From Ifrita kowaldi (Eukaryota > Chordata > Aves > Passeriformes > Cinclosomatidae), in assembly GCA_013398055.1 (NCBI GenBank), contig VZRS01004071.1, positions 186,001-250,000 on the forward strand: a DNA stretch of 64,000 bases, written 5' to 3'. Made by a program: the position numbers and the translations under genes. Below, piece by piece: positions 25,381 through 39,226 of the stretch (the first letter of the stretch is position 1; each line of letters starts with the position of its first letter). The notes beneath the pieces were generated by a model. The model ran no database searches and had not been told where the DNA came from. It saw nothing but the letters and a program-made list of their open reading frames with translations.

Positions 25381-28300
25381 ACCTCATTTCATACATGAAC
25401 CTATTCCACTGGACTGTGCCCTGTATTCATAGGGGATATTTTATCCTCCTCTAATCTCACTGCAATCAATCCTTGAATTACATTGGACACCTTAATCACA
25501 ACATCTAACATACATATCAATTCTGTTAATTATTTCTGCATGGTCCAACTTCACAGAAACCTCACAGCAGTTATTATTATCATATTCCACAGCATCCAAT
25601 CACTTCTCATTGCATTCACACATCCAGAAATCTGTCTCCTCCAGATCTCTGCAATGTTGCCATGAGCCTGCAGTAAAAAAAAAAGCTGCACCCAACAGAA
25701 GAGGAAAGCAAAATATTTAGGTCAGCTCAGAATAAATCAAATTGAAATAAGAATCTGTTTGGCAGCCACATTAAAAACATAATAATAATTCAGTGGAGGA
25801 AAAAAGAAAAACTCTTACTGTGATGTGCTGCTTAGGTAAGTGAGTAATGCAGGTGTTTTGATGGAGAAACTAGGTCGTTTCTCTGAGACGTGGGCAAGGC
25901 CTCAGATGTTATTTAGCACCGTAGGAGTCTGTGGTACTTCCAGGCACTCTGGTGAGGAGAGCACACTGAGGCAGAGCTGTTTTCATGTGGGTGCAATGGC
26001 AAACAGTGCTATCATCTGGGAAAAAGGTCTACAGACCTTTAATTTACATCTCTCCCCTCCCCATCCCTGGGAAATCAGCTGCTGAGAATTGAGGTGAGGT
26101 GCCCTCCCAAAAGAACTAATTTGCAGCCAGTAGAGAGCAATAGAAAATGAAAGAGGGTTTCACTAATTCTTTGTTTGGGTTTCATGTTTCAGCTGTTTAA
26201 TCAGAAAAGAATATTCGGCATGTAAAGCACCACAGGGCCCACAGTGAGATGAAACACAGCTTCAGTGTAAACCCAGGTGTGTCACACAGGGCACAGACCA
26301 GACAGGGCTACCTCCCCCACCAAGGGCACCTGCCTCTCCCCTCACGGGAGACCATCATGAGACCCTCTGGGAACTGGGCCCATCCTGCATGGAGACAGTG
26401 CAGCACTGAGAATCCATCCCTGCCATCTTCAGCCCACCCAGAAGCCACCCCTGTCACCTTGAATGGAAAGCTGCTGGGTCACACTGAGAGCAGGAAAGGT
26501 GCCAGAGGGGTTTCCATAAGGCTGCACACCACGGCATGGCCAGAAAGAAAACACATTGGTTTCACACCAACAACCTCTTCTGCTTTTCTCAGCTGTGACA
26601 TCAGACTGCAGCATCCCAGCCATTGGACCAGACTGTGCAAGAGCAGCATGTCTCATCATGGCATGGCTGTTAAATGTGTCCAAAACACCAGTTCTTAAGG
26701 GAATGTGAGCTAGAGGACCCCAACTGCTGGACTGTGACAATTAAAAGATGGAGAAGCAAACTGGCTGCCAGCCATGCCAAAGACCCCTCATATTTTGTCA
26801 CTGCTACTACCCAGGTGGTCTGCCTTTTCTAGTCCATTTCAGGTGGCAATTGAAGGATCTGCTCTTGCTTCAGCAGCCTCTTCATTCTCAACTCACTGGC
26901 ACAGCTCTGATGATGATGAAACATTTCCAGACAAAAGGTCCTTCTCGACTCAACCCTCCTGACAGGAAAACAGAAGTAAGATACTTCCCCATGTGTGTGA
27001 CACATGACTCACCTTCTTCACAGATCTCTTTCCCAGAATAAGGAGAAAATAAAAAAGGAAGTACAGCTGGAAGAAAACAGCAGAAACACATCAGAAAAAT
27101 AAGCAAGCACTGAAGTCGTAAAAAAACTGCTACAGACAGCTCTACAAATCTACAATATCATCACATGAGGTTATCATGAAGAGGCCTTGGAAATACAGAC
27201 AGCAGCATGATGTGGTGTGAGTTAGTGTCTGCAAGAGGACAGCAGACTCAGGACAGCATCCAGGAAACTGCTGTCAGCGTGATATCTGTCAGGCCACATT
27301 CACACTGCCAACATCTTAGTGACCTGCAAAAAGCATTTGAGAGAGAAGGTAAATGAGTTTCCGAGCTTTGTGTCCCTGCCATTTATATCCTGCTTGTCAC
27401 TAAGGCAAACTCAGCTGAACAGCTCTGCCAAGCCCCAGCTGCCTCCCTGTGAGCAGCAGTCACAAAAAGCCACATCTTCCCAGTACTATTGCCAGCAGTA
27501 CATTAAAATTTTGCCCTTGGTGTAGCCAGGCATTTATCTGGAAAGGAAGAGTGGGATTCATCCAAACAGATGAAGGTAAATAAAATACAGAGAAGTGCAT
27601 CTCAGGCCATCACTGAGTCTTCTCTAGCAGTGAAATGAGAGGAACCAGCACTTGGAAGCAATGATCCACCCACCCTAAAGCAGGCAGCAGATCTAGGGAA
27701 GCTCAGAGGGCTGATATCTCCCCAGTGGCAATGCAGGGAGGCCACCTAAAAAGCCCAGGTGCAGATGATAAAAAGGAGGGGACTATGTCCATTCCCACAT
27801 GCTGGCACATGCTGCAATATAGCTAGTCCATGAGACCACTGACACCCAGGCCCAGGTTTGATGATTTCCTGAATGAAGCCAACCAGCAGACTTCCATTTA
27901 AATCAAAGACACCAAAGAATTGGGGGAATTTTAACATGCTTCCCAACTGGTCAGATTTGTGCTGTTTTCATAATTTCTTAATTCTTCTGAGTTAAGCTTT
28001 TCCATTATTTGATTTCTTGAAGCAATGGTGTTTCCTCCCCTTTATGGAGGCTGGCATGGGCCACCTGTTCAAAATCTGACATGAAAACAATCTGGATGAC
28101 AGAAACAACAGTGGAAAGAAAAGACTGCTCAGAAAAACAACAAAACAAAACTTACGTGGCAGCCTCAAGCTTTTCACACCTGTATTCGCAAAGATCAATT
28201 CCCTGGTCAGTTCTGGAATACTCAATATGTGGAAAGGGTCCTATACCAGAACTAAGTCCAAATAAATACCAGCTTATGTGAGGTCCTCCCTCCTTACTCC

Positions 28301-28533
28301 CTCTCTGAGGAACCCATACTGAGCGAACTTGCCCCACCTGCTCTCCCACTATGATCCTTTGGGAACCCCAGCAAGAGGGAGAGAGAAGACCTCTGGTAGA
28401 TTTGCAAAGCAGAGTATGTTGCATTTATGTCCATGAGAAGAACTGCTCACTAGACACCAGTCCCACTCGCCGGAAGAGGCAACAGCTTTTCTTCTAATGC
28501 CACCCCCATGTGGTTTGCACTGAAATCCTAAAG

Positions 28534-28550
28534 CCTCCTCCTCCTCCTCC
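28534..28550. repeat. (CCT)n microsatellite
   Basis: Five to six CCT units. The open frames across it gain poly-P or poly-E runs from composition only. Confidence 0.75.
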
Positions 28551-30234
28551 AGCAGCTGAGCAGACAAACCACAGCCCAGCCACTTTCTCTCTCTGTGTTT
28601 CAGTTTTCCTCTTAGCAGAAGGGATAATAAAATTACCCAGCACTCAGGAAAGCTGTAGTTTTAGTTCATTAATATCTCTAAGTAGCTTAGAGTTCCTCAG
28701 CCATAGGAGGCTCTGGGAATGCTGGCATAAATGCTTTGCATCTTGTTGCTGTTCTTCAACTTTACAAATTTTCCTACTGCATCCACCGATTCCAATAATT
28801 TGAGCTCTGAATTTTCTGACTTGGCAAATTCGAATCAGCTTTTCTCAATGATTCTGTGAGTAAAAATGTGCTCTTTGTCAGAGACAGGAAACAGGGAGCA
28901 GTGCTAGGCTATCTGTATGCTGCGTGAGTCAGCCACAGTTTGTGCACCTGCTCTGATTTACAGTCTGAACGCATTGACTGCACTCTGAGATGCTGGTGTT
29001 GCAAACAGATGGATTTTGTAAATCCTATTAATGTTTCTGTGTGTAAGAGCTTCCCATCAGAAAAGGATCATGCCCACGTGAGTATCAGATCCACTTACAC
29101 TTATAGATTTTAGAATAGTAGATTCATTTTACTCAGGCTGGAGATATAAATAGATTTATCATAGAGTGGGCATCTGGTTGTGTTTGTGAGAATGGCGACT
29201 TTCAGGAAATTAAATTTTAAATTAGCAGCTCTGAGCTGTAAGAAGAGGAGAAATGTGTGCCTCTACACACCGGCTCTGGAGAGCTCAGTTCCACCATACT
29301 CCAGCAAAATACCCAGCCTGGAGATAACACTGGGGCTGCGCAAATTGTTGTTCTGCTCTCTTTCAATCACAGGGTTTTATTCAAAAAAAAGTCATTGTAA
29401 TGTTTTATTCTCCTAAGGTTTAAGCAGCTTAGGCAGGGAAAGTTGCATAACCCGTTTTCTATCTAAGTTTCAGACTTTCATGTACTGAGCTCCTTTTGCT
29501 TCGTTCATGTGCAGTCACCTTTTGCATGGGAAGGGACTAGAGAAGTAAATAAGGAAACTGAGCTGGATAAGAAGGAAAAAAGGGTTCTGGAAGTTGCTGC
29601 TGTCAATGCAGGAGTAAGGGAAGTGGGACGTAGCAGAAGCACAGCCTGTGTACACACAAAATTGCTGAAATATTTTTATCCATCTAGGCAAGGAGGCTGC
29701 AATGGGGCAGGGCACGCACATGCCACACACCTGATTGTGCATGCCATCACCTTCCAAGGGAGCTGGCTATTCTGGATTGAGCAAAAACAGCAAAACAAGA
29801 GAAAAAAAAGTCATGAAAGTTAGCACACTTCAACAACCACAGCAGGATGCTCTTTGTCACCCCTGGAAGCAGCATCTCTTGGCCGCCTTAGTGGTGGATT
29901 TAAGCATGGCTGTGGTTTGGGAGGAGGAGGAGGTGGGAACTGCTAAAAAACTTGTTATGTCTGTGAAGGGACCCTGACACCAGGAGGGGCTGAGGTGCTG
30001 GGGCAGAGATGCGGCACTCCAGCCACGACCCCACCGCCCGAGCTCAGAGATTGGCAGAAGGTGCACATAGAAGCTGGTGTCCAAGAAGCTGAACCCAGCT
30101 CTCAGACCTGCCTGTGTTTAAAGAGATACATGGCGCTGTACTTCCCTGCATTGCTGGTATCATCAGTAATGGAATGCTAAAAACCCACTGCAGACTGTAA
30201 ACCCTCGCTGCTGTTACCGGAATTTATTATGTGG

Positions 30235-30295
30235 GTAATTAACATAGGCAATCCCATTACCACTGGTGGGATTTATCTGGGTAAATCTCACATGT
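30235..30295. repeat. Possible old palindromic repeat fragment
   Basis: ATCCCATT and ATGGGAT-like arms face each other at 30251-30272 around ACCACTGGT. The arrangement matches the near-palindromic core of old repeats at 46091 and 62449. It is short and diverged, so assignment is weak. Confidence 0.35.
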
Positions 30296-33200
30296 GTTAT
30301 TCTTCAACAAAAACAAGCGATCAACTTTTTGGCTTGGCCTAAGTTTCCAAAGATAAATGTCTCCCCTCATTCATTACTAACTACACAGCTTGTGGCCATG
30401 TGGCGTGAGTATAAACAAGCTGAACAAATGTCTAGTATGGGAAGGAATAAAATTTTAATGCAAAAAATTGATTCAGTGATCTCTTTGCAGGCAGTGAGAT
30501 GGATATTTCATTGCCAGGTCTGATGTAATATAGTAACTGTGTGATCAGCACTTAATGACTGGAGTTAGTTTCTTTTCCTTCCCAATCATTAAAGCCATGT
30601 TGATTTGCTCAGAACATATTGATAATTTCTGAATATATAGGCAAGCAAATCAGAAACCACAACAGCCTGCTCAGGCTCTGTTTATTTCTTTGCACTGACA
30701 AGCAGCAGACCTTGGCAGATAGAGACATCTCCACCAGGGCAGGGCAGAGGACAAGGAAAAAGGGGATGAGGCAGTTCCTGAGTTGTCAGCCCTCAGAAAT
30801 ACCGCAAGTCACAAGACCACATCCATCCAGAGGAAGAGGGCTGGGGCTCTGTTGCTGCTAAATCTGGGTGTCAGCATCCCACACAACTGCTGAGCCCTGC
30901 TTGCTGTGCACCACACACAATTCACAGCCCTGAGCACAAACATTGACTTCATGAGTCTGTTGCAGCAAATCCCCACCTGCGCAAGACCCAAAGCACTTCT
31001 CCTTCCATTCTTGGCCACAAAAGTCTTGCTTTCCAAGCTGGTTTCCTGCTTCCCTCCCCCCATTACTTTCTGCAGCATTTCAGAGATTCCAAGGCAAGGC
31101 TGCCCTTCATGCAGAGCACCCGGTGTGTCTCTGCACCACAGGTCCATATGCCTTTTAGCACAGCTACTGCTATTATTTTGCTTTTGATGACGTCTGTAAC
31201 ATTTCCCAGTCTGGAGAGATCTGCCCCTTCACCACCACTCAGGCTGCTACAAGTGGTACTCAAAGTGGGGCCCTCAAGTACCATGGCTGGGATTTTCAAA
31301 GGTGTTTAAGAGGGGTAGGTGCCTGCCTCCTGAAGTTTTACAGGAAGAAAAGATGGCTAATTCCTTTAGTTATGACTTCTTGTAAGAAAAGAGGCCTCTG
31401 CCCACAGTGTGCAGCAAGGATGCTCTCATGCATGCTGTGAACTGACCTGTGTGAGCACATTTATGTCCCTGCTCATCACTTGGCCCAGGGCAAGATGTAT
31501 GTAGGCTTTGTGCCAAAATCACTGCAGAGATTCTTGTTCGTGTTATGTGGGAGAAAAATCCCAAAACAGAACAAGCTACAGTTATGGATAAATATTCATC
31601 TGGCATTCAAGAGAAATGCAAAGATGCATCTCGAGTTGGTTTCCATCTGCTAGAGATGATCACAAGCTCTGTTACTGGAAGCAGAACCCAACAAGCTAAT
31701 TCGTCCCTATTGCCTCCAATGCCAGAGCAGAAAGCCTGTTTCCTACCCAGGTCTGTGTTACCAGGCAAGCTGTTTGCCTGAGTGATGGACTTTATTATGA
31801 GCAGGAACTGTGCCAGGGCTTTGACTGTGGGCAGATGATGACCACAGCATGTGGGAGGGTGGCATGGCCGAAGGGATCAGCGCATCGCTCCGGGTGTCTG
31901 CATGTTAAGGGATGCTCCTAATAATCTGCATGGATGGACAAAGCAGATCCCACCATATCAGTTAGAAACAGTGTTGTCACGTAGCCTAGATGTAAAAAAT
32001 TACTCTTGGGTAAAAGGAAGACTCTAAAGAAAAGCTTGTATTGGTAAATAAAACAAGCCAGGACACTTTGCATCTTCTTAAGGGCAACTGAAGTGATACA
32101 TGTCCCACCATTGAACTCTGCACCCTCAAACCAGAACAGCTTCATCTTCGCTACCTGCTGGCCCCTGCTGTCCTCCCAGCTGTGCCACAGAATCTATTGC
32201 AGCAGTGGTTGGGATAGGTCAAAACCTTTGAGGGATTAATAATTATGGAGAGCCTGTGCCCTGGCCCTGTTTAGCTCACTAGCCTATGTGTAGCCAAAGG
32301 GCCTGGCTCGGGAGCCCTTCGGACTAGGAAGTCCAAAACTGACTTTTCTCAGTGTTGTGGGTTGTGCTGAGGCTGTGAGTCTAAACTGGGAATTCCCAAG
32401 GGAACTTGAATTCCCCTGTAATTAGTAAGGGAGCCTGGAGACCATGTACTCTCCCACTTACAGCCCACTTCCACTGGACAGGCAGTGGGCCCAGATGGCT
32501 GATTTTGATATGAAACATGTTTTCCCTATTTTTGTCACTCCCTCCCTGCTGGTCATGTGCTCGCTTCACCCAGCTGTGCCTCCCTCCTTATTGCAGCCTG
32601 GCTGTGGCCGTGACTGCCGACGACTCACAGCAGAGCCGTAAATGCAGGGCTCAATACCTGAATGTAAGCCAACATACCCCCACAGAGCAGTGCCAATCAC
32701 TGACACAGAGCTGGGTACATGGCAGGGGAAACGGACAGAAATCTCCCTAAATCCAACTTCAAAAAACTGGAAAAAACTCACTGAAATCACTTTATTTCTG
32801 GGTTCGTATTTCCGATTGATACTGCCGTAGGTGGACATGTAAAAAATTGTAGGTGTCCTGCTGAATTAGATTTGGAGGCTGCTGATGATGTTGTGTTACA
32901 TTATAAATAGTGTGTGCCTAAAGCAGTTGAATTCATTCTTATAATGCTTTTTTTTCCCCCTTAAAATCATGGTGCCAAGTCCAATAAATTGGTAGAAGAA
33001 CTCCCACTCGCTTTAGTAAATTTTGGATCAGATCCTTCAGGATTAGCCCACGTGCGCTTTGCAGAGCAAGGACTTGCAGACAGCAGTGACAGATTGATGA
33101 GACCATTTCAGTGACCACTCGTTTGCCGACAGGGGTTAAGTTTCCATGGCCAAGCACTAACAGACTTATGCCATCATCTTAATGGCCTCCACATCCATCA

Positions 33201-33950
33201 TGTTGAAAGTGAAACGAGCACATCTGGGTGCGTGGACATGAGAATGATTAATAAAGGAGGGGAAAAAGGGAGAATACTGAGCAGGTAAAGTGAAGAGTAT
33301 GGGACTGTTGTTCAAAGAGTTTTGAACAAACAAGGGGGGCTTGTGGATCCGATGAGTGGCATGTGCACAAACATCCCACACTGACAAACGTGCCCACGGC
33401 TTGGTTCCCAACTGAGGGCTGCTGTCAAAGCTGTACAGAAGTGCAGTTCCTGCTCACTTTGGTAGGAGCTGCCTGTACGTGATAGAGAGCACAGTGGGAG
33501 CAGTAGGGCCCAGGTCAAAACTCCTAATGTGAGGAAATTGGGAGTTAAGTCTGACTACTGGCTGCATGCACAGAGAAAGGGTTTAAACAAACATGCTCCA
33601 GTGAGGGGACAGGCAATATGTTTGGACATCTAGACAGGCTCTTTCTGCCGTCTGTGTTTTGTTTCTGAATCCAGTGCTATGATAATGAATAAGCTGTTTG
33701 CTCTTTCGACTGCATACCACATGACAGCTAGTTCCCATCCAAAAGCTTTGGCCCCTGCTTGTAAATTGATCCTGTAAAGTTAACTCCTTTGTTCAAGAGG
33801 TCAAGTATGTGATGTATCAATTGGGCTTTTTGTGGAAAAGCCACAGAGCAATATATTTACTGAGCCATATATGCATTGCAGAATAATTTGCAGTAAATGT
33901 ATGTGGAAGAGCAAAGATGGATCATACAAAAAAATGTAGGCTTCTGTTCA

Positions 33951-34046
33951 AGAAAGTATCCACTCAGAACAGAAGAGAATTTAAGCATATGCCTAACTCC
34001 CACTGAAATATGGCTTCTAATCAAATGTTTCAGGACAAGAATGTGG
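33951..34046. repeat. Possible old interspersed repeat fragment
   Basis: TTTAAGCATATGCCTAACTCCCACTGAA resembles, in pieces, the 'taagcatatgcttaac...cccattgaa' phrase of old sauropsid repeats as I remember them. The match fades after about 34020, and the ends are uncertain. Confidence 0.4.
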
Positions 34047-37000
34047 TTAATGCTCACCCCAATAGGGAGGGATGTAGACACATGCTTAAAACCTCTGAAC
34101 TGGGGCAGGGTTGACAAAAAGCCCTTTGGAGTCTGAATTGACCAGTCCAGGAATCAAACTTGCACCCAGTCTCTACCAAATATGCCAGGGAGACCCACAA
34201 GGGACAAAAAACTTGGAAGGAAACAGCAAGATCATCTGGAGACACTTCAGAAGGCCAGAAGCACAAGCTCAGTTTGATTCCAGCCACAAAATATGGCAAT
34301 GACAAGTGCCTGGGATGCAGCAGCACAGCCAGGAAATGACCACACATGGGGCTTCACTACTCCTGCACAGACACCTTGCTTACAGAAAAGTGGATGCTGA
34401 GGACACCAGCCCTGGACTCACAGGATCTATTTGTTCTTTTGACTCATGCTTTGGGCATGACCTTGGGCCACATCCTCCTCACAATACAGTGACTCTTGTA
34501 TCTGTCCCAACCTCCCATGTGACAGTAGAGAGCCAGGAAATGCTCTCAGCCATGGGGGCACCGAAATCACTTTTGTAGATGGAAAAGTACCTACATCCTG
34601 GTTGTTGTAACCATAAAAATATTCCAGGGAGCAAAAAGGGCTTCTGTAAAAGTAGTTTTGCTATAATGGAGAATTCAGAGGTAACCCCGAGGGAAAAAGG
34701 AATCTTCCTCACAGGAAACAGGACTGTATTTGCATTGTCTTCTTCAGTGAAATTAACATTGCCTAGGTAGGATGACATCTCTCCTAACATCTTAATCCCT
34801 GCCTCCTACCCCACTGGCAGTGGGATCACATGCATCTCTGGCAACAGGCAGCTGGCATTTTCAAAGCATGTTAAATTCTTCCCTTCTGCTGCAGTGCATC
34901 TGGACATGGAACATACTGGCAGCCTTGCTCAATGTTATCACTTTATTAGAAACTCTTGAAGGAGCATATTTGTCTTATCCCTTCAGTTTTTTGTTATTTC
35001 TTTCTGGTAGCAAGAACCAACAGCCAGCGAGGTACTTTCCAAAGAAAATAGTGGCACAGTCTCTGCCTTGCAGGGCCATCAATCCCTTTAAAATCCTCTG
35101 CAGTGTTGTGAAATAAGAGAATCAGAAATCCAACTCCACCGTCATGAAAACATCAAGGTATTTTCAATATTTCTCTTTTCTGGGTATCTGTGTGTGTGTG
35201 TTTAACCTTCCTCTGTTTAATAAGGAGACTTATTTTTCCATTGTAAATAGGAGGATTGGGAAAAGAAGTGTTCTTGATTTCCCTGCCTTAATCCAGTTCC
35301 TGCTCCAAGGTGGAGCATCACATCAGCTGTGCTGTTAAACACCTAAAGTACTTTCCCTCCTCGGGGAGCCTGGAAAAAGCAATTCTTATAGATGCCCCAG
35401 CAAAGCCTGGAACAGCACTGGCTCAAAGAGTCTGCAGGGATTTCAGCATCTCATCTGATCTAAACTGGTAGAGCTCTGCTGTGTTCCTCAGAGCTCTGCC
35501 AACTCATACCAGGTGGGGATCTGGCCCTCAGCCTCTATTAATTGTCACATGCACTCAGAGATGAAAAATACGTTTATCACAAAGCAGGAAGGAACCTGCA
35601 TGAGCTGCCAAAAGGGAAGGTGTTCACTCAGCTCGGCTCAGAGGGGCATTGCCTCAGTGGCACTGGGCACAGTTCTGCCAGGAGCAGGGAGCCTCTCAGT
35701 GATGTTAACCAGCAGTGACGGAGAGAGACCAGACAGCGCTTTGGAGTTCCTCCCTGCCCTATTTTTCTGATGTCTGTTATTTAACAAGGAATCAAATCTC
35801 CCCTGTTGGTACAAAACACACCAGCCAAGGCCAGGAAATGTCTTGCAGGAGCAGAGGGCTCAGAGGGTTGTGTGGCTCTGTTCAGACAGGATTTTGAGGA
35901 TAAATTTGGGTTTCTGGGGATTGGAGATATGGAAGGGGTGACCAGGAGCTCCCAGTGGAGTAGAGCTACATGCAGCGATGGTGGTGGATGAATTCAGAGC
36001 AGATGACTTTCCCTGGGCATTTCTCTGCCTGGTTTGGGAGGTTTCATAGGGATTAGGGAAGGATTTGTTAGGCTGCGGTGCCAAACCAGTGTTTATCCAC
36101 AGAAGCCTTTTGATTTTTTAATTGTGTCAGAAATCTCTAGCTGGCATCTCTCTCCAAACCTGGCCAGTCAGTGGAAATGGAAGATTTATACCCAGCCTTT
36201 GTTTTAGGACTGGGGGTGGGCAAAGGGAGGGTTGAGGTTTCTTTTGTCTGACTTTAAAAAGATACCCCCTCCTCTTCATCTGCTTCCAGCTTATCCTCCT
36301 GGCTGGCAGACATGGAAACACTCCTGCCAGAGCTAGGGAGGGATGGGGGAGCCAACGATGGCCCCCTTAGTGTGAGAGCATCAGTAATAACACAAGGCCC
36401 CCTCAGATGCACACGAGCCTTTCTGCTGACTGCTGTGGGAGTTGCCTGCATATTTTAGGAGACAATTAGGCCGGTGCTGTGTACACTGCCTATTCACTCT
36501 TCATCTCCAACCCTGGGGAGCAGGAGGAATGATTTATTAGGGAGACAGACTTAATGTCTTCTGGCTTTGGTCAGCTGTGATGTGAAAATAGCCTCATTGA
36601 AGGCAATTAGTATCAAACCCTAATTAAAAACACAATCTTTCATTGGTTTGCTCACAGACAGCTACTGCACTGGAGCACCGTTGTGCAGGGAGAGGACAGG
36701 GAAGGTGTAAGAGGAGATGGGGAGTGGTGAGAAAAGGCAGGAGCATAGCAGACTCGTCATCCTGAGCTCCCACTCATGATGAGGGCAAGTGTGGGCACCA
36801 CTCCAGAGCACTCAGCCCCTCACAGAGGATTGCCGAGCAATGGGAAAGTCTCTCTCCTGCTCTGTTGGGGCTGTGCAGTCACCTGAAAAGCTCGAGAGAT
36901 GGTTTGTGTCAGCTGGTGCATATCCGGACAGTTCAGGAGAGACTAGCACTGCTCTCTGTGACAAATCCTCAATAATCCTCCAAAAGCAGAAACAAAAACT

Positions 37001-38659
37001 AAACAAGTGATGCAGCCTGAGCCTGAAAACAGGCGTGGGTGGCATTGTTCGATCTTTGGTCCCTGCCCAAATGGGGCTGGCTAAACCCCAGCCCTCCCAC
37101 GAGGTTTGTACCAGCAGAAAGCCTGTGTTTTCATAGGTGCCAGGATGAGCTGCTCACCCCTTTGTTGTGGCTTTGCCTGCCAGACCTTGCCCTGAAGAAC
37201 AGTGTGGAGCCCCACATTAGCTCTCTCATTGAAAATATGCTTGCTCTGCCCTTGTGCCTGGTCCTCTGTCAGTTTCATTTAGTGACACTCACTGAAACCA
37301 TGGCAGAGAGGGTGTTTTGTGCCTTTACACCAAAATGTGCCCTCTTTTGGGTGTCCCACTTCAAGCCAGAGGCTGCAGAATGGGAGATCATGTGGGGGTG
37401 GTGGGGAAGCCCCTGTGAGGCTGGATTAAGCGTCCAGTCCCCATTAGCCCTGTGGTGGGGGTGCTCCCCATGCCCACCTGCAAGCAATGCCCTGCCAGGT
37501 CTCCTCACTACCTACAGTGCTCCAGAGGACACAGCAGCTGCACTTCTGATAACAAATGAAACATGCCCAGGCCTCTTCTCTGTCACTGAAGGCAACCAGC
37601 TTCGAATAGCCTGCAGCTGTACTTCTGAGTTTTTTGCTCTCCAGAACAGTGTAACCTCTTCCAAGTTGCCTGCTGGGAGAGGTGGCTGACCAATGCTGGT
37701 TCCTGAACTGTGCTGGAGACTTTTCTAACAATGTAACAGTGCAGACAAGTTCCAGTGCTTTCGAAATGGAAAATCCCCTGGCAGTATTTAATTTATCAGT
37801 CAAAATAGAGATTAGATGTCTTCAGTATCTTCAGGTTAATAGAGGACTTCTGTGATTCAAGGAGCTATTCTAAAACACCAGTGGTGTGGGAGAATTTTGT
37901 AGGGCTGCTGTTCTGGGAAAAGCAATCACTGCTTGAGCTGAAGCCATTGCTAATCTGAGCATGAGTCTATTCAGCAAGTTCACATCCGCCACATCTGCGC
38001 AGCCAGCGGCTGTGGGGTTCTCAGTGCACGCCTGCCCATCTGCTGAGCATCCCCCTGCATCCCACACCACTACTGCACTCCCAGCTCCCTGCCCCAGCCC
38101 TGCTTCCTACACACCAGGAGGGAGACAGAGCCGGGCACTGCAGGTGTTCCCAGTGCAGCCCCGCTGGGATGCTGGAGCAGTGCCAGGATCCCAGCAGCAC
38201 CATCAGGCAGGCGATGTGCTGATGGCCGTGCCGAGGGCCCTGCTGATGGCTGTGCTGTCCCCTGCCACACCACCCACTTCGGCACTGCCTTCGGGCTGGC
38301 CGCACACGGGGCCCGTGAACAGCAAGCCAAAGCAAACCTGGCCCACAAACAATACACTTTGCTTCTTATACTAGAAAACAGACTATTCTAAACACAAAAA
38401 AATTGCATCTGGAGTCTGCTCCTTAGGCTTATTTAGAGCTTTATTAAAGTTATATATATTTCAATTAAGCATCATATGCCTCATCAGAGTTTAGTAAATG
38501 AGACGACACATGGCAGCCAATTAAATCAACCACTGTACAGTGTGTGGCACCATATGCAGCAATGTATATGGGGGTAAGAGAAACTCACTGACAACTCTGT
38601 ACTAAAGCATGTGATCCCACTCAGTTCTGGTAAGATTTCCATATAAAGAAGAGGTTTCC

Positions 38660-39226
38660 TGTCCTAGTTTCATCTAGGATAGAGTTCATTTTCTTCTTAG
38701 TAGCTGGTGCAGTGCTGTGTTTCGGATTCAGTATGAGAATAATGTTGATAGCATGCTGATGTTTTGGGTGGTGCTCAGCAGTGCTTTTCCCGAGCCAAGG
38801 ACTTCTCAGAGTCCTGGGCTCTGCCAGTGAGCCGGAGCAGGAGCCAGGAGGGAACATGGCTGGCAGAGGTGACCTGATCTGGGCAAAGGGATATTCCACA
38901 CCCTAGAATGTCATGGTCAGTGTGTAAAGTGAGGGGAGCTGGCTGGAAGGGGCTGATCGCTGCTCAGGGATGGGCTGGGCATTGGACAGTGGGCGGTCAG
39001 CAATTTTATTGTGCATCACATGTCTTTCTTGGGTTTTATTCCTCTCTCTCTGTTATCTCTCTTTTCATTGCTATTTTAATTTTTTTTTACTTTACTTTGA
39101 TTATTAAACTGCTCTTATCTCAACCCATGGGTTTTATCTTTTTCTGATTCTCCTCCCCATCCCTCTAGGGGTGAGGGGAGTGAGTGAGTGAGCAGTTTAG
39201 TTGCTGTCTAGGGTTAAACCATGACA
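38660..39226 (+). mobile_element. Solo LTR of an ERVL-like endogenous retrovirus
   Basis: The element is 567 bp, starts TGTCCTAG and ends CATGACA, giving the TG...CA ends of an LTR. Phrases such as AGTTCATTTTCTTCTTAGTAG, AAAGGGATATTCCA and GGGTTAAACCATGAC are ones I recall from avian ERVL-type LTRs. An ATTAAA polyadenylation signal lies at about 39100 in TTATTAAACTGC, and a decayed TATA-like region (GTGTAAAGTG) lies near 38920. The flanks are TTTCC on the left and CTTCC on the right, a 5-bp target duplication with one mismatch. No internal retroviral genes are present, so it is a solo LTR left by recombination. The family name was not checked by search. Confidence 0.85.

Larger units (their letters stand above)
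22629..38659. other. Long gene-free stretch
   Basis: About 16 kb without a recognisable gene, RNA or well-preserved transposon. It holds the small repeats listed separately (23213, 23694, 25334, 28534, 30235, 33951). The longest frame, 37039-37689 plus (216 aa), has no domain I recognise and no start or splice context that supports it. A GC-richer patch lies at 37970-38330. Confidence 0.5.

Noticed and set aside
37039..37689. Longest open frame, 216 aa on the plus strand
   Set aside because: No recognisable domain or coding bias by eye, no splice or promoter context, and sizeable antisense frames overlap it (37275-37508 and 37444-37803 minus). Length alone is not convincing in GC-richer DNA.
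37970..38330. Possible CpG island or promoter
   Set aside because: GC is higher than the surroundings, but by eye there are only about 14 CpG in 350 bp, well below the usual observed/expected threshold. No adjoining first exon was recognised.
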